Below, piece after piece: positions 54,930 through 63,972 of a stretch of 64,000 bases of DNA. The first letter of the stretch is position 1. Every line of letters starts with the position of its first letter. This DNA comes from Pedobacter antarcticus. Its GTDB lineage: Bacteria > Bacteroidota > Bacteroidia > Sphingobacteriales > Sphingobacteriaceae. The stretch covers positions 679,730 through 743,729 of the forward strand of contig NZ_FONS01000001.1 of assembly GCF_900112985.1 (NCBI RefSeq), read 5' to 3'. The position numbers and the translations under genes are program-made. The notes under the pieces are model-generated. The model saw only the letters and a program-made list of their open reading frames with translations, did not search any database and was not told the DNA's origin.

Positions 54930-55250
54930 ATGGAAACAGAACTGATAACCATAAATGATTACTGTACACATTATGCTGTACCTAAAACATTCATTGAAGC
55001 ATTAGAAGACTCCGGCTTAGTGGTACTGACTACCAGAAACGGTCAAAAATATCTGCATTATGAACAATTAGTGGAAATGGATAGATTTATCCATTTCCAC
55101 TATGATCTTCAGATTAATATAGAAGGCATCGATGCAATTGTACATCTGCTGCAAAAAGTAAAGCAAATGCAGTCGGAAATTTCAAAGCTTAAAAATCATA
55201 TTTATGTTCAGGAGCATTTTCCCGATTTCAGACATCAGGTGAAGCATTAA
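54930..55250 (+). CDS. cbpM: Chaperone modulator CbpM (MerR-like)
   Basis: A 106-aa protein with the CbpM pattern (ITINDYCTHYAVPKTFIEALEDSGLV, then LVEMDRFIHFHYDLQINIEGIDAIVHLLQKVKQMQ). It binds the J domain of CbpA and inhibits it. Gene order cbpA-cbpM supports the call. The end overlaps the convergent dehydrogenase gene by 23 nt. Confidence 0.9.
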   Translation: METELITINDYCTHYAVPKTFIEALEDSGLVVLTTRNGQKYLHYEQLVEMDRFIHFHYDLQINIEGIDAIVHLLQKVKQMQSEISKLKNHIYVQEHFPDFRHQVKH

Positions 55251-56199
55251 TCTGGTACTCCATTTGTCTGCCCTGCGCAACTGCAATTATATTCTCTGCA
55301 GCAAGTCGGGACATCGCTGTTCTTGTTTTCAAAGTAGCTGAACCAACATGTGGCAATATAGCAACTCTGGGCATGTCGAGTAGTGGGTTATCTGCTTCCA
55401 TTGGTTCAGGACTCGTAACATCCAGCCCTGCACCCCACATTATTCCTTTCTCAAGTGCAGTTTTCAGATCTGTTTCTACATGTATGGAACCTCTGGCAGT
55501 ATTCACAAAAATAGACGTGGGTTTCATCTGTTTAAAAGCACTTTCATCAAATTTGTGTCTGGTTTGCGGTGTTAGATCAGTATGAACGCTTAGCACATCG
55601 CTATGTTGAAGAAGTTCTTCGAAACTAACGTATTTTGCATCCAGTTCCTTTTCGGCCTGTTCATTTGGTTTACGATTATGATAGATAACGTTCATACCGA
55701 AAGCACCACGACACTTTCTTGCCATCTCAAAACCGATTTTACCAAGACCGAATATTCCAAGTGTCAACCCACTGAGATCCTGGCCCAGGTTCGCTGTTGG
55801 CTCAAAAAAACCCCACTCACCACGTCCAATTGTTTTATGCATATAAAAAGCATTTCTTGCAACAGACTGCATCAGCAAAAAAGCAGTGTCTGCCGTAGAC
55901 TCACTTAAAACACCCGGGGTATTTCCAACAGGAATTCCCAACCTGGTTGCGGCAGCTATATCTACATTATCATATCCAACGGAATGCAGAGCAATAGCTT
56001 TCAAGTGTGAACAGGCATCCATAAACTCTTCGTTTAATGCTTGTCCAGCACTTATCAGCGCGTCTGCGTTGCCACAGGCACTGATTAATTCACCCTGGCT
56101 CAACTTTCTTTTTTCAGCCCATACTTCAACTTCTAAACCGGCATCTTTCAATAACTGCAAACCAGCGTCTGCAATTCTTCTGGTAACAAATACTCTCAT
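55228..56199 (-). CDS. D-2-hydroxyacid dehydrogenase, glyoxylate/hydroxypyruvate reductase type
   Basis: A 323-aa protein. The NAD-binding domain has LGIFGLGKIGFEMARKC, the catalytic Arg in VNTARGS, Glu in SPEPMEADN and His in ILPHVGSAT. The family reduces glyoxylate, hydroxypyruvate or related 2-keto acids. The GlcD-like oxidase at 43634 could make glyoxylate, but the genes are not linked. It runs convergent with cbpM. Confidence 0.9.
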   Translation of the reverse strand: MRVFVTRRIADAGLQLLKDAGLEVEVWAEKRKLSQGELISACGNADALISAGQALNEEFMDACSHLKAIALHSVGYDNVDIAAATRLGIPVGNTPGVLSESTADTAFLLMQSVARNAFYMHKTIGRGEWGFFEPTANLGQDLSGLTLGIFGLGKIGFEMARKCRGAFGMNVIYHNRKPNEQAEKELDAKYVSFEELLQHSDVLSVHTDLTPQTRHKFDESAFKQMKPTSIFVNTARGSIHVETDLKTALEKGIMWGAGLDVTSPEPMEADNPLLDMPRVAILPHVGSATLKTRTAMSRLAAENIIAVAQGRQMEYQINASPDV

Positions 56200-56282
56200 C
56201 TGATCTAATTTTTAGCGTATTGAAGCAATTCAGCATAATTTACGCTGAATTGATCAAATATACTCCTGAAATCCTTATCCCC

Positions 56283-58007
56283 CTATTTACTTAAAAAATT
56301 CGAACGGATTGTATCCCATACTTCCTTCCCATCCCCTTTCAGCGTTTGCTTTAACATATAAATTCCAAATCCCTTAGCCTGCTCCAAATCTATTTTAGGT
56401 GGCATGGAAAGTTCAGTCTGATTGACTACTACATCAAGAACTACCGGACCTGGATGTGCCAGTGCAGCTGCAACAGCGGCCTCTAGATCTTCGGCTTTCT
56501 CCACCCTGATTCCCCGGATTCCGATCGCTTCTGCCATTTTCGCGAAATCTGGATTCTTTAAATCTGTTCCAAATGGTGGCATGCCAATTACTTTCATTTC
56601 CATGGCAACAAAACCTAATGAGCTATTATTATAGATAACGAGTTTTACAGGAAGATCATATTGATGGATAGTGAGGATATCACCCATCATCATTGCAAAA
56701 CCACCATCACCTGATAAGGAAATGACCTGTCTGTTCAAGTCAGTTAGCTGGGCACCGATTGCCTGTGGCATTGCACTAGCCATGGAACCGTGATTGAAAG
56801 AACCAATAAGCCTCCTTCCGGCTGTCATATCGATATATCTGGCTGCCCATACAGATGGTGTACCTACATCTGCAGTAAAAACGGCATTTGTACTGGCCTG
56901 TTCACTTAACAATCTTGTCAAATATTCCGGATGAATAGCCTCTCCTTCAACAGCCTGTGCATGTTTCATCAGATTCTTACGGTTGTCCTGATATCTCTCC
57001 TGACTTTTATGAAGAAAACTGCTGTCCTGAGCATGGTCAATCAATGGTAACAAGGCTTCAAGTGTTTCTTTAACTGAACCGACCAGACCCATCTCGAGCT
57101 TACATCTTCTGCCCAGTCTTTCCGGGCGTATATCCAACTGTACAATTTTAGCTTTAGGTGGATACCATTCTTTATATGGAAAATCTGTTCCCAACATAAT
57201 GAGCAGTTCACAGTCTTCGACAGCCTGATAACCAGAAGTAAGCCCGATTAAACCAGTCATTCCTACATCGTAAGGGTTATCGTACTGCACATGTTCTTTA
57301 CCGCGCAGCGCATGGACGATCGGCGATTTAACTGCCGCTGCCAGACTTAATAATTCCTGATGGGCACCAGCACAGCCTGCACCGCATAATAAGGTTATTT
57401 TTTTATGCTGATTAATTAATGCAGCGAGTTTCCTGAGATCGTCATCTGCTGGTCTGATAACTGGTTTATTATGGAAGATTTGATGTTCAAGCTGATCAGA
57501 AGGTGCCTTTTCCATAGCGACATCACCGGAGATGCTGACTACGGCTACACCAGATTGCCCAACTGCATGCTGCATAGCGATCTGAAGCACTCTTGGCATC
57601 TGTCTTGCAGAAGCGATAGTTTCGCAATAATAGCTGCATTCCCGGAAAAGGGATTCCGGTCTTGTTTCTTGAAAATAGGCTGTCCCTATCTGTTCACTCG
57701 GAATATGCGCCGCAATAGCCAGTACCGGTGCATTACTACGATGTGCATCATATAAGCCATTAATCAGGTGCATATTACCCGGGCCGCAGCTACCGGCACA
57801 GACCGCCAGTTTACCAGTAATCTGTGCTTCTGCTCCCGCCGCAAAGGCGGCAGCTTCCTCATGCCGGTAATGTACCCACTTAATGGTTTTTGATTGTCTG
57901 ATTTCTTCTACAATACCGTTTAAAGAGTCGCCTACGACACCATGAACGGCTGTAACTCCTGCCTGCTCTAAAATTTCAACGAATTGAGCTGCTACTGTCT
58001 TTGTCAT
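56283..58007 (-). CDS. poxB: Thiamine-dependent pyruvate oxidase/dehydrogenase (quinone), PoxB-like
   Basis: About 574 aa from the ATG at 58007 (MTKTVAAQFVEILEQAGVTAVHGVVGDSLNGI); the frame upstream runs through the superoxide dismutase terminator. The ThDP Glu is in HYRHEEAAAFAAGAEAQ. SLSGDGGFAMMMGD and YNNSSLGFVAMEM form the ThDP-Mg site. It resembles E. coli PoxB, which oxidises pyruvate to acetate at the membrane. Located directly after the exported superoxide dismutase gene. Confidence 0.88.
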   Translation of the reverse strand: MTKTVAAQFVEILEQAGVTAVHGVVGDSLNGIVEEIRQSKTIKWVHYRHEEAAAFAAGAEAQITGKLAVCAGSCGPGNMHLINGLYDAHRSNAPVLAIAAHIPSEQIGTAYFQETRPESLFRECSYYCETIASARQMPRVLQIAMQHAVGQSGVAVVSISGDVAMEKAPSDQLEHQIFHNKPVIRPADDDLRKLAALINQHKKITLLCGAGCAGAHQELLSLAAAVKSPIVHALRGKEHVQYDNPYDVGMTGLIGLTSGYQAVEDCELLIMLGTDFPYKEWYPPKAKIVQLDIRPERLGRRCKLEMGLVGSVKETLEALLPLIDHAQDSSFLHKSQERYQDNRKNLMKHAQAVEGEAIHPEYLTRLLSEQASTNAVFTADVGTPSVWAARYIDMTAGRRLIGSFNHGSMASAMPQAIGAQLTDLNRQVISLSGDGGFAMMMGDILTIHQYDLPVKLVIYNNSSLGFVAMEMKVIGMPPFGTDLKNPDFAKMAEAIGIRGIRVEKAEDLEAAVAAALAHPGPVVLDVVVNQTELSMPPKIDLEQAKGFGIYMLKQTLKGDGKEVWDTIRSNFLSK

Positions 58008-58026
58008 AAATCTGAACTTTAAAAAA

Positions 58027-58049
58027 AAGCCGCCCGAAGGGGGCGGCTT
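58027..58049 (-). terminator. Rho-independent terminator after superoxide dismutase
   Basis: A 9-bp perfect stem aagccgccc / gggcggctt (58027-58035, 58041-58049), with T-run on the minus strand. It separates sodA from poxB. Confidence 0.88.
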
Positions 58050-58061
58050 CATAGGTGGTTA

Positions 58062-58736
58062 TTAAGATTTTTTAACTACTTTATTATATCGCTGTTCTAC
58101 TTCTTCCCAGTTGACAACGGTCCACCAGGCAGTAATGTAGTCAGGGCGTTTATTTTGATATTTAAGATAATAAGCGTGCTCCCATACATCTAAAGCAAGT
58201 ATTGGAGTACCTTTCTCTTTCACCACATCCATTAAAGGATTATCCTGATTAGGCGTGGTGGAAATTTTCAACTTACCATTCTGAACTATAAGCCATGCCC
58301 AGCCAGAACCAAAACGTTTTGCGGCACTGTCTGCAAATGCAGCTTTGAATTTATCAAGGGAACCAAAAGTCTGGTCTATTTCTTTTAGAAAAGCAGCTGA
58401 AGGCGCTTTAGGTTTTGCACCCATTACCTGCCAGAACATTGTATGATTATAATGTCCACCTGCATTATTACGTATGGCCGCAGGATAAGAAGACACAGAG
58501 GCTAAAATGTCGGCGAGAGACTTGCCCTCTGCTGCACTACCTTTTACCGCTGCATTCAGATTATTAACGTAACCCTGATGATGTTTGGTGTAGTGAATCT
58601 CCATGGTTTCCTTGTCGATAGCAGGTTCCAGGGCATTATAAGCATAAGGCAGAGGTGCCAGCTTAAATTGTGCACTCACACTATGGGAGGCTGTGAGCAG
58701 TAAAATTACGGGGATGATATTTTTGAATAGCTTCAT
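58062..58736 (-). CDS. sodA: Exported Fe/Mn superoxide dismutase
   Basis: About 224 aa from the ATG at 58736, which opens a signal peptide ([21 protein letters not shown]). Metal ligands are seen in [19 protein letters not shown], the Asp of [14 protein letters not shown] and His in the same motif. The signal places it in the periplasm, which is less common for this family. It lies in a group with SCO proteins. Metal preference (Fe or Mn) cannot be read with certainty. Confidence 0.92.
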   Translation of the reverse strand: MKLFKNIIPVILLLTASHSVSAQFKLAPLPYAYNALEPAIDKETMEIHYTKHHQGYVNNLNAAVKGSAAEGKSLADILASVSSYPAAIRNNAGGHYNHTMFWQVMGAKPKAPSAAFLKEIDQTFGSLDKFKAAFADSAAKRFGSGWAWLIVQNGKLKISTTPNQDNPLMDVVKEKGTPILALDVWEHAYYLKYQNKRPDYITAWWTVVNWEEVEQRYNKVVKKS

Positions 58737-58834
58737 GGGGGTTTTATTAATTTTAATAATAAAACCCCCTGCTATATATTTTGTTTGCATGAACCTGTAT
58801 TAAAGGGTTCATGACTGACAGAATTCAAATTATG

Positions 58835-59455
58835 CTATTTGCCTTTATACTCTTCCAATAAAATATCCATGTCTTTCATCAATTGATCAACTTGTGCATC
58901 TACTGTTCCATCATATGCTCCGCGGATACGTTTCTCCCTGTCTACGAGCACAAGGTAACCTTGATGGATATAACCTCCGGGAGCAGCTTTATCTTCTCCT
59001 ACAGTCACCAGATAATGTTTTTCAGCGATATTATAAACCGAATCCCGTACGCCCCAAAGAAATTCCCATTGCGTTCCTTGTACACCGAGTTTACTGGCAT
59101 AGGTTTTCATCCGGGAAGGGGTGTCATATTTATAGTCAATCGTGTGAGATACGAGTTTTACACCTGGGTTTCCTTCGTACTTTTTATAGATCTTTAAAAG
59201 GTTCCGGTGCATGATCGGACAGATTGTCGGACAAGATGTAAAGAAGAAATCTGCTACATATATAGCTTTATCAAAATCTTTTCCGGTGACTTCCGTACTG
59301 TCCTGATTCAGAAACTTAAAATCAGGAATAGATCTGTATGTTGTGTCGGTGCCTGTAATTTCCTGTTGCAAATAAGGCAAACGTTTCTGTTCCTGCTGGC
59401 AACTTGTTAAAAATGCAACAAGAAGTCCCAGGTATATTAGGTTTTTTATCATCAT
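58835..59455 (-). CDS. SCO1/SenC family copper chaperone
   Basis: A 206-aa lipoprotein-type protein (VAFLTSCQQ signal). The thioredoxin fold has the copper motif CPTIC in DFFFTSCPTICPIMH and the His in YIHQGYLVLVDR. SCO proteins deliver copper to cytochrome oxidase CuA or act as thiol reductases. A paralogue of about 50% similarity by eye lies at 60990-61640. The start overlaps the upstream gene stop (ATGA). Confidence 0.92.
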   Translation of the reverse strand: MMIKNLIYLGLLVAFLTSCQQEQKRLPYLQQEITGTDTTYRSIPDFKFLNQDSTEVTGKDFDKAIYVADFFFTSCPTICPIMHRNLLKIYKKYEGNPGVKLVSHTIDYKYDTPSRMKTYASKLGVQGTQWEFLWGVRDSVYNIAEKHYLVTVGEDKAAPGGYIHQGYLVLVDREKRIRGAYDGTVDAQVDQLMKDMDILLEEYKGK

Positions 59456-59886
59456 TCTCTGAAAGCAGATAAATAAGAGTTTGACGCGGATATCTCTGCC
59501 TTATAAAGACTGTCGATCCGGTTGATCTTAATATTTTCCGCTTTGAAATAGGCCGCAGCTTCTTCATTTGATTTCTGCTCAATATCTGGCTCAAACTGAT
59601 GCATCCAATCATTCATTAGTTCTTCCGCCGCCTTAAGCCGGGCTACCTTTTCTTCCATCAGTACTTTTTCGCGTGCAATGTCCAGCGTAGGGAAACGTTG
59701 TTTTAAAGCGCCCAGATTCTGTAAAAGGGAATCGATAGCCATCTGATTCTTCACCACTATACCATGGTCAGCCATAACCAGATCATGAGTTTTCATTACC
59801 TGGTCACGTTCAGCCTTGTAATCTACCGGCTGACTGCAGGAAAACATTATTCCAACTATGGAAGCAGCTATAATCAGTTTTTTCAT
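59452..59886 (-). CDS. Hypothetical lipoprotein, helical
   Basis: A 144-aa protein with lipoprotein signal (SIVGIMFSCSQ) and a mostly helical, heptad-rich mature part (REKVLMEEKVARLKAAEELMNDW). Similar proteins are found beside SCO genes in Sphingobacteriaceae, sometimes annotated as viral A-type inclusion proteins because of the coiled coil. It overlaps the downstream SCO gene by 4 nt. Function unknown; a link to copper or oxidase assembly is inferred from context. Confidence 0.7.
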   Translation of the reverse strand: MKKLIIAASIVGIMFSCSQPVDYKAERDQVMKTHDLVMADHGIVVKNQMAIDSLLQNLGALKQRFPTLDIAREKVLMEEKVARLKAAEELMNDWMHQFEPDIEQKSNEEAAAYFKAENIKINRIDSLYKAEISASNSYLSAFRE

Positions 59887-59888
59887 CT

Positions 59889-60890
59889 CTATTTTCTTAA
59901 TTTACCCCATTTCAGGTAGCTGGCTCCCCAGGAGAATCCTGCGCCGAAAGCTGTCAGTAATAAGGTGTCATTTTCTTTAAAGTCTTTCTGGAACTCCCAC
60001 ATACACAAAGGAATAGTTGCAGCGGTTGTATTACCATAACGCTGAATATTAACTTTAACCTGATCTTCGCGCAGGCCGAGCTTATCTCCTACTGCATGTA
60101 TGATTCGTAAATTTGCCTGATGCGGGATCAGCCAGTTTACATCGGCTGTATCCAGACCATTTCTTTCCAGTACTTCTGTACAGGTCTGAGTCATTCCTTC
60201 AATAGCAGCCTTGAAAACAATTCTGCCGTTTTGTGAAATATAATTGAGTTTTTGATTCAGTGTCTCCGGCGAAGAAGGGTGTAACGATCCACCGGCGGTA
60301 ACGATCAGGTGTTCTTTTCCGGAACCATCTGTTTTAAATACATTGTCTATCAGACCGACTTCTTCTTCAGTTTGTTCCAGCAATACTGCTCCTGCACCAT
60401 CGCCAAAAAGAATACAGGTATTCCTGTCTTCATAGTTTACAATCGTGCTGTTCGCATCTGCACCTATTACAATTACATTTTTGTAGCGGTCACTTTCGAT
60501 TAAACTTGCGCCCAGAGTCAGTGCATACAGAAAACCACTGCATGCTGAATTGGAATCAACGCCCCATGCTTTGGTCAGGCCGGCTTTCTCACAAACAATA
60601 CTAGCTGTGGAGACCATAATATAATCAGGTGTTGCAGTTGCGACTATAACGCACTCTATTTCTTCCGGATTTACATGGTTATCTTCGAGCAGGCGTTTTA
60701 CTGCAAGCGTAGCCAGGTCAGAAGTGGCTAAAGAATCATCATTCAATATCCTTCTTTCCTGAATTCCCGTACGTGAAATAATCCATTCGTTATTGGTATC
60801 CACCATTTTTTCCAGATCGTGGTTTGATAGTATAGTCTCCGGTACATATCCACCCAAAGCTGTGATGACAGCATTATATCTCTTTCTCAT
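59889..60890 (-). CDS. fabH: 3-oxoacyl-ACP synthase III
   Basis: A 333-aa ketosynthase of normal length. Catalytic Cys in SACSGFLYAL, His in IPHQANLRI and Asn in YGNTTAATIP. It starts fatty acid synthesis by condensing acyl-CoA with malonyl-ACP. It ends 2 bp before the lipoprotein gene and is divergent from the second SCO gene. Confidence 0.95.
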   Translation of the reverse strand: MRKRYNAVITALGGYVPETILSNHDLEKMVDTNNEWIISRTGIQERRILNDDSLATSDLATLAVKRLLEDNHVNPEEIECVIVATATPDYIMVSTASIVCEKAGLTKAWGVDSNSACSGFLYALTLGASLIESDRYKNVIVIGADANSTIVNYEDRNTCILFGDGAGAVLLEQTEEEVGLIDNVFKTDGSGKEHLIVTAGGSLHPSSPETLNQKLNYISQNGRIVFKAAIEGMTQTCTEVLERNGLDTADVNWLIPHQANLRIIHAVGDKLGLREDQVKVNIQRYGNTTAATIPLCMWEFQKDFKENDTLLLTAFGAGFSWGASYLKWGKLRK

Positions 60891-60960
60891 TTAAGCATTA
60901 AATTCTGCGCACAAAACTAAGAAATATTTACAGGTACGTTACACTTTATTTTAAGAGTAG

Positions 60961-60968
60961 TGTACCTT
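60961..60968 (+). promoter_or_regulatory. Bacteroidota -7 box upstream of SCO gene
   Basis: TACCTTTG matches TAnnTTTG, the Bacteroidota -7 element, 21 bp before the chosen ATG at 60990. It supports that start, because the longer frame would begin inside the promoter. Confidence 0.55.
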
Positions 60969-60989
60969 TGCAGGCATATTCTTACAATT

Positions 60990-61640
60990 ATGAACAATCC
61001 ATTACATTTCTTTTCTGCTTTACTACTTGGTACCGTGTTATTAACGGCTTCCTGTAAAGAAGAACGAAAGTTGCCCATTTATGGTGTCAGAGATACAAAA
61101 GAAGTTGCAAAAGCAGACGGATTTACCGTAGACACTATTTACCAGACTATTCCTGACTTTAAATTTTTGAATCAGGATAGTGTAATGATAACCAATGATC
61201 AGTTCAAGGATAAAATATACGTTGCAGATTTCTTTTTCACATCCTGCACCAGTATCTGCCCGATTATGCATAAGAATATGAAAACTTTATTTCAGGATTT
61301 TAAAAGCAATCCTGACGTGATGTTCCTTTCCCATACTATTGATTTCAAATATGACAAGCCTTCAGTCTTGAAAAAATATGCGCAGAAGCTGGATGTATAC
61401 GATCCTAAATGGCAGTTTGTCTACGGCCCAAAGGACAGTATTTATACAATAGCGGAAAAAAGTTATCTCGTCGCCGTTCAGGTTGACAGCAATGACCGTG
61501 AAGGCTATGTCCACCAGGGATTTCTGGTTCTGATCGATAAAGACAGAAGAATCAGAGGTGCTTATGACGGTACAAATCCGGAGCAGGTGGAACAATTGCG
61601 TAAGGATATTCCTGTACTGCTGGATGAATACAAGAAATAA
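60990..61640 (+). CDS. SCO1/SenC family protein (second copy)
   Basis: About 216 aa from the ATG at 60990 (MNNPLHFFSALLLGTVLLTASCKEE), a lipoprotein signal. Copper motif CTSIC in DFFFTSCTSICPIMHKNM and His in YVHQGFLVLIDK. It is co-oriented with the cytochrome c gene 3 bp downstream, so both are probably exported parts of a respiratory or copper-handling unit. It is the paralogue of 58835-59455, in an arrangement that brackets fabH. Confidence 0.92.
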   Translation: MNNPLHFFSALLLGTVLLTASCKEERKLPIYGVRDTKEVAKADGFTVDTIYQTIPDFKFLNQDSVMITNDQFKDKIYVADFFFTSCTSICPIMHKNMKTLFQDFKSNPDVMFLSHTIDFKYDKPSVLKKYAQKLDVYDPKWQFVYGPKDSIYTIAEKSYLVAVQVDSNDREGYVHQGFLVLIDKDRRIRGAYDGTNPEQVEQLRKDIPVLLDEYKK

Positions 61641-61643
61641 ATC

Positions 61644-62063
61644 ATGCGTAAACTTACAATCCTTTTTTTAACTATCCTGATTTTTTCCGGCATGTTTTAC
61701 TCTTGCCAGACTGCTGAAACAATTCAGCAGGACGCTTACTATGTCAATGGCAGAGATCTTTATATCAACCATTGCCAGAATTGTCATGGGACTAAAGGTG
61801 AAGGCCTGGGCGAATTGATTCCCCCGCTGACAGACAGCGTTTTCATGAAAACCAATAAACAGAAATTGGCCTGTTATATTAAAAACGGAGTCTCAGAAAA
61901 ACTTACTGTCCACGGAAAAGTATATGAGGGCAAGATGGAGCCGCTAAACCTGGCTACTATTGATCTGGCACAGGTTATCGTATATATTACCAATGGCTTC
62001 GGCCATCAACAGGGCATGTATACCACCGAACAGGTTACTACTGACCTGGGGAACTGTAAATAG
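61644..62063 (+). CDS. Cytochrome c, single heme, lipoprotein-type
   Basis: A 139-aa protein with a lipoprotein-like signal (FSGMFYSCQTAE). One heme motif CQNCH (in HCQNCHGTKGEGLGEL) is present, and a Met in KMEPLNL may be the sixth ligand. It is 3 bp after the SCO gene. It would carry electrons in the periplasm. Confidence 0.92.
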   Translation: MRKLTILFLTILIFSGMFYSCQTAETIQQDAYYVNGRDLYINHCQNCHGTKGEGLGELIPPLTDSVFMKTNKQKLACYIKNGVSEKLTVHGKVYEGKMEPLNLATIDLAQVIVYITNGFGHQQGMYTTEQVTTDLGNCK

Positions 62064-62074
62064 CCATTTTTTTA

Positions 62075-62082
62075 TATCTTTG
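62075..62082 (+). promoter_or_regulatory. Promoter -7 box of rnpB
   Basis: TATCTTTG matches TAnnTTTG, about 9 nt before the RNase P RNA 5' end at 62091. Confidence 0.6.
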
Positions 62083-62090
62083 CCCAAAAT

Positions 62091-62462
62091 GCAAGCCGTT
62101 CTATCGCTGTAAGTAATGCTTTGCAACTTAAAGAGGAAAGTCCGGGCAACACAGAGCATCCCGCTTCCTAACGGGAAGAGGTTTAGGAATGAATACCTGA
62201 ATTATGGAAAGTGCCGCAGAAAATGAACCGCCGATGGCTTAGGCACAGGTAAGGTTGAAAACGTGAGGTAAGAGCTCACGATTTTTCCGGGTGACCGGAG
62301 ATCTGGTAAACCCCGGGAGTTGAAAGACCAAATAGGCTGACGTATGTAGGGCTGCTCGTCCGATGTCAGTGGGTAGGTCGTTAGAGATAAATGGCGACAT
62401 TTATAGTAGATTAATGGTAGAAGCCTTAGCAATAAGGTACAGAACCCGGCTTACAGGCTTGC
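62091..62462 (+). ncRNA. rnpB: RNase P RNA (type A)
   Basis: About 372 nt. The universal boxes are visible: agaggaaagtccgggc (62132-62147, P4 5' side) and acagaacccggcttac (62439-62454, P4 3' side). The 5' gcaagcc pairs with the 3' ggcttgc to close P1. A T-run follows at 62464-62469. It is the catalytic RNA for tRNA 5' processing. Confidence 0.96.
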
Positions 62463-62534
62463 ATTTTTTAATTTATTTCCTTATTATTTGACATTTCTGA
62501 ATATATTCGTTTTCGGACACACCTGGATAACCCT

Positions 62535-63938
62535 ATGGCAAAACTACTAATCATTGATGATGAGCGCGCGATCAGAAGTACACTGAGAGAAATACTGGAA
62601 TATGAAAACTACGAAGTAGAAGATATAGACAATGGTGTAGATGGCTTAGACCTGATCAAGAAAAAGAAATTCGATCTGGTACTCTGTGATATCAAGATGA
62701 ACAAAATGGATGGTATGGAAGTGCTGGAACAGGCACTTGCCCACAGTCCGGACCTACCGTTTATCATGATCTCTGGTCATGGTACTGTGGAAACAGCAAT
62801 TGAAGCCAGTAAAAAAGGAGCCTTCGACTTTATCTCCAAACCACCGGATCTGAACAGGTTACTGATTACAGTACGCAACGCACTGGATCGTGGTAACCTG
62901 GTTACGGAAACCAAAGTACTGAAAAGAAAAGCGAGTAAAACACGTCATATACTCGGCAGCTCGGAAAATATCAATAAAATAAAAGAGACTATTGAACGTG
63001 TTGCCCCTACAGAAGCCCGGGTGTTGATTACAGGTGCAAATGGTAGTGGAAAAGAACTTGTAGCCCGCTGGCTGCATGAGAAGTCGCAACGAAGTGAAAG
63101 TCCGCTTATTGAAGTGAATTGTGCAGCGATTCCGTCGGAATTAATTGAAAGTGAATTATTTGGCCATGAGAAAGGCTCTTTCACTTCAGCCGTAAAACAG
63201 AGGATCGGTAAATTTGAACTGGCTAATGGTGGAACACTTTTTCTTGATGAGATTGGTGACATGAGCCTCTCTGCACAAGCAAAAGTACTTCGTGCGTTGC
63301 AGGAACACAAGATAACCCGCGTAGGTGGAGAGAAAGAACTGGAAGTAAATGTTCGGGTACTTGCAGCAACAAACAAAGACCTGATGAAGGAAATTGAAGA
63401 CGGAAACTTCCGTATGGATCTTTACCACAGGCTTAATGTAATTAATATACATGTACCTCATCTAACCGAACGCCGCGAGGATATTCCGGAGATCGCACTC
63501 AGCTTCCTGGAAGACATCTGTAAAGATTATGGTATGCCAGTTAAAAAGATCAGTGATGCCGGTATGGTTGCTTTACAAAATTTACCATGGACAGGAAACG
63601 TACGTGAGTTGCATAATATGATCGAAAGGCTGATCATCTTAAGTGATAAGATCATTACTGAATATGAAGTTACTGCATTTGCCAATCCAGGTGGTGGTAC
63701 GAATATCGGCGCCGCAGGAAGTCAGAGCAATAACATTCAGATTACAGCTGCTACGCCTGATTATGACAGCTTCAACAACTTCCAGGATTATAAGGATCAT
63801 GCAGAAAGAGAGTATATTAAATTCAAACTGGAGAAGAACAACTGGAATGTATCAAAAACAGCAGATGATATCGATATCCAGCGTAGTCACCTATACAGTA
63901 AAATAGAGAAGTTCGGCCTCAAAAGGGTTACCGAATAA
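62535..63938 (+). CDS. NtrC-type response regulator, sigma-54-dependent family
   Basis: A 467-aa protein. Receiver domain (1-120) with phosphoacceptor Asp in LVLCDIKMNKMDG. AAA+ domain (about 145-380) has Walker A GANGSGKE and Walker B GGTLFLDEIGDM. The Fis-type HTH ends the protein (NNWNVSKTADDIDIQRSHLYSKIEKFGL). The sigma-54 contact loop reads GSFTSA instead of GAFTGA, a variant found in Bacteroidota homologues. No histidine kinase is adjacent. The gene is followed by a perfect palindromic terminator. Confidence 0.93.
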   Translation: MAKLLIIDDERAIRSTLREILEYENYEVEDIDNGVDGLDLIKKKKFDLVLCDIKMNKMDGMEVLEQALAHSPDLPFIMISGHGTVETAIEASKKGAFDFISKPPDLNRLLITVRNALDRGNLVTETKVLKRKASKTRHILGSSENINKIKETIERVAPTEARVLITGANGSGKELVARWLHEKSQRSESPLIEVNCAAIPSELIESELFGHEKGSFTSAVKQRIGKFELANGGTLFLDEIGDMSLSAQAKVLRALQEHKITRVGGEKELEVNVRVLAATNKDLMKEIEDGNFRMDLYHRLNVINIHVPHLTERREDIPEIALSFLEDICKDYGMPVKKISDAGMVALQNLPWTGNVRELHNMIERLIILSDKIITEYEVTAFANPGGGTNIGAAGSQSNNIQITAATPDYDSFNNFQDYKDHAEREYIKFKLEKNNWNVSKTADDIDIQRSHLYSKIEKFGLKRVTE

Positions 63939-63972
63939 TTATAAATTTCCCTGAAGGGAATACTAAACAAAA

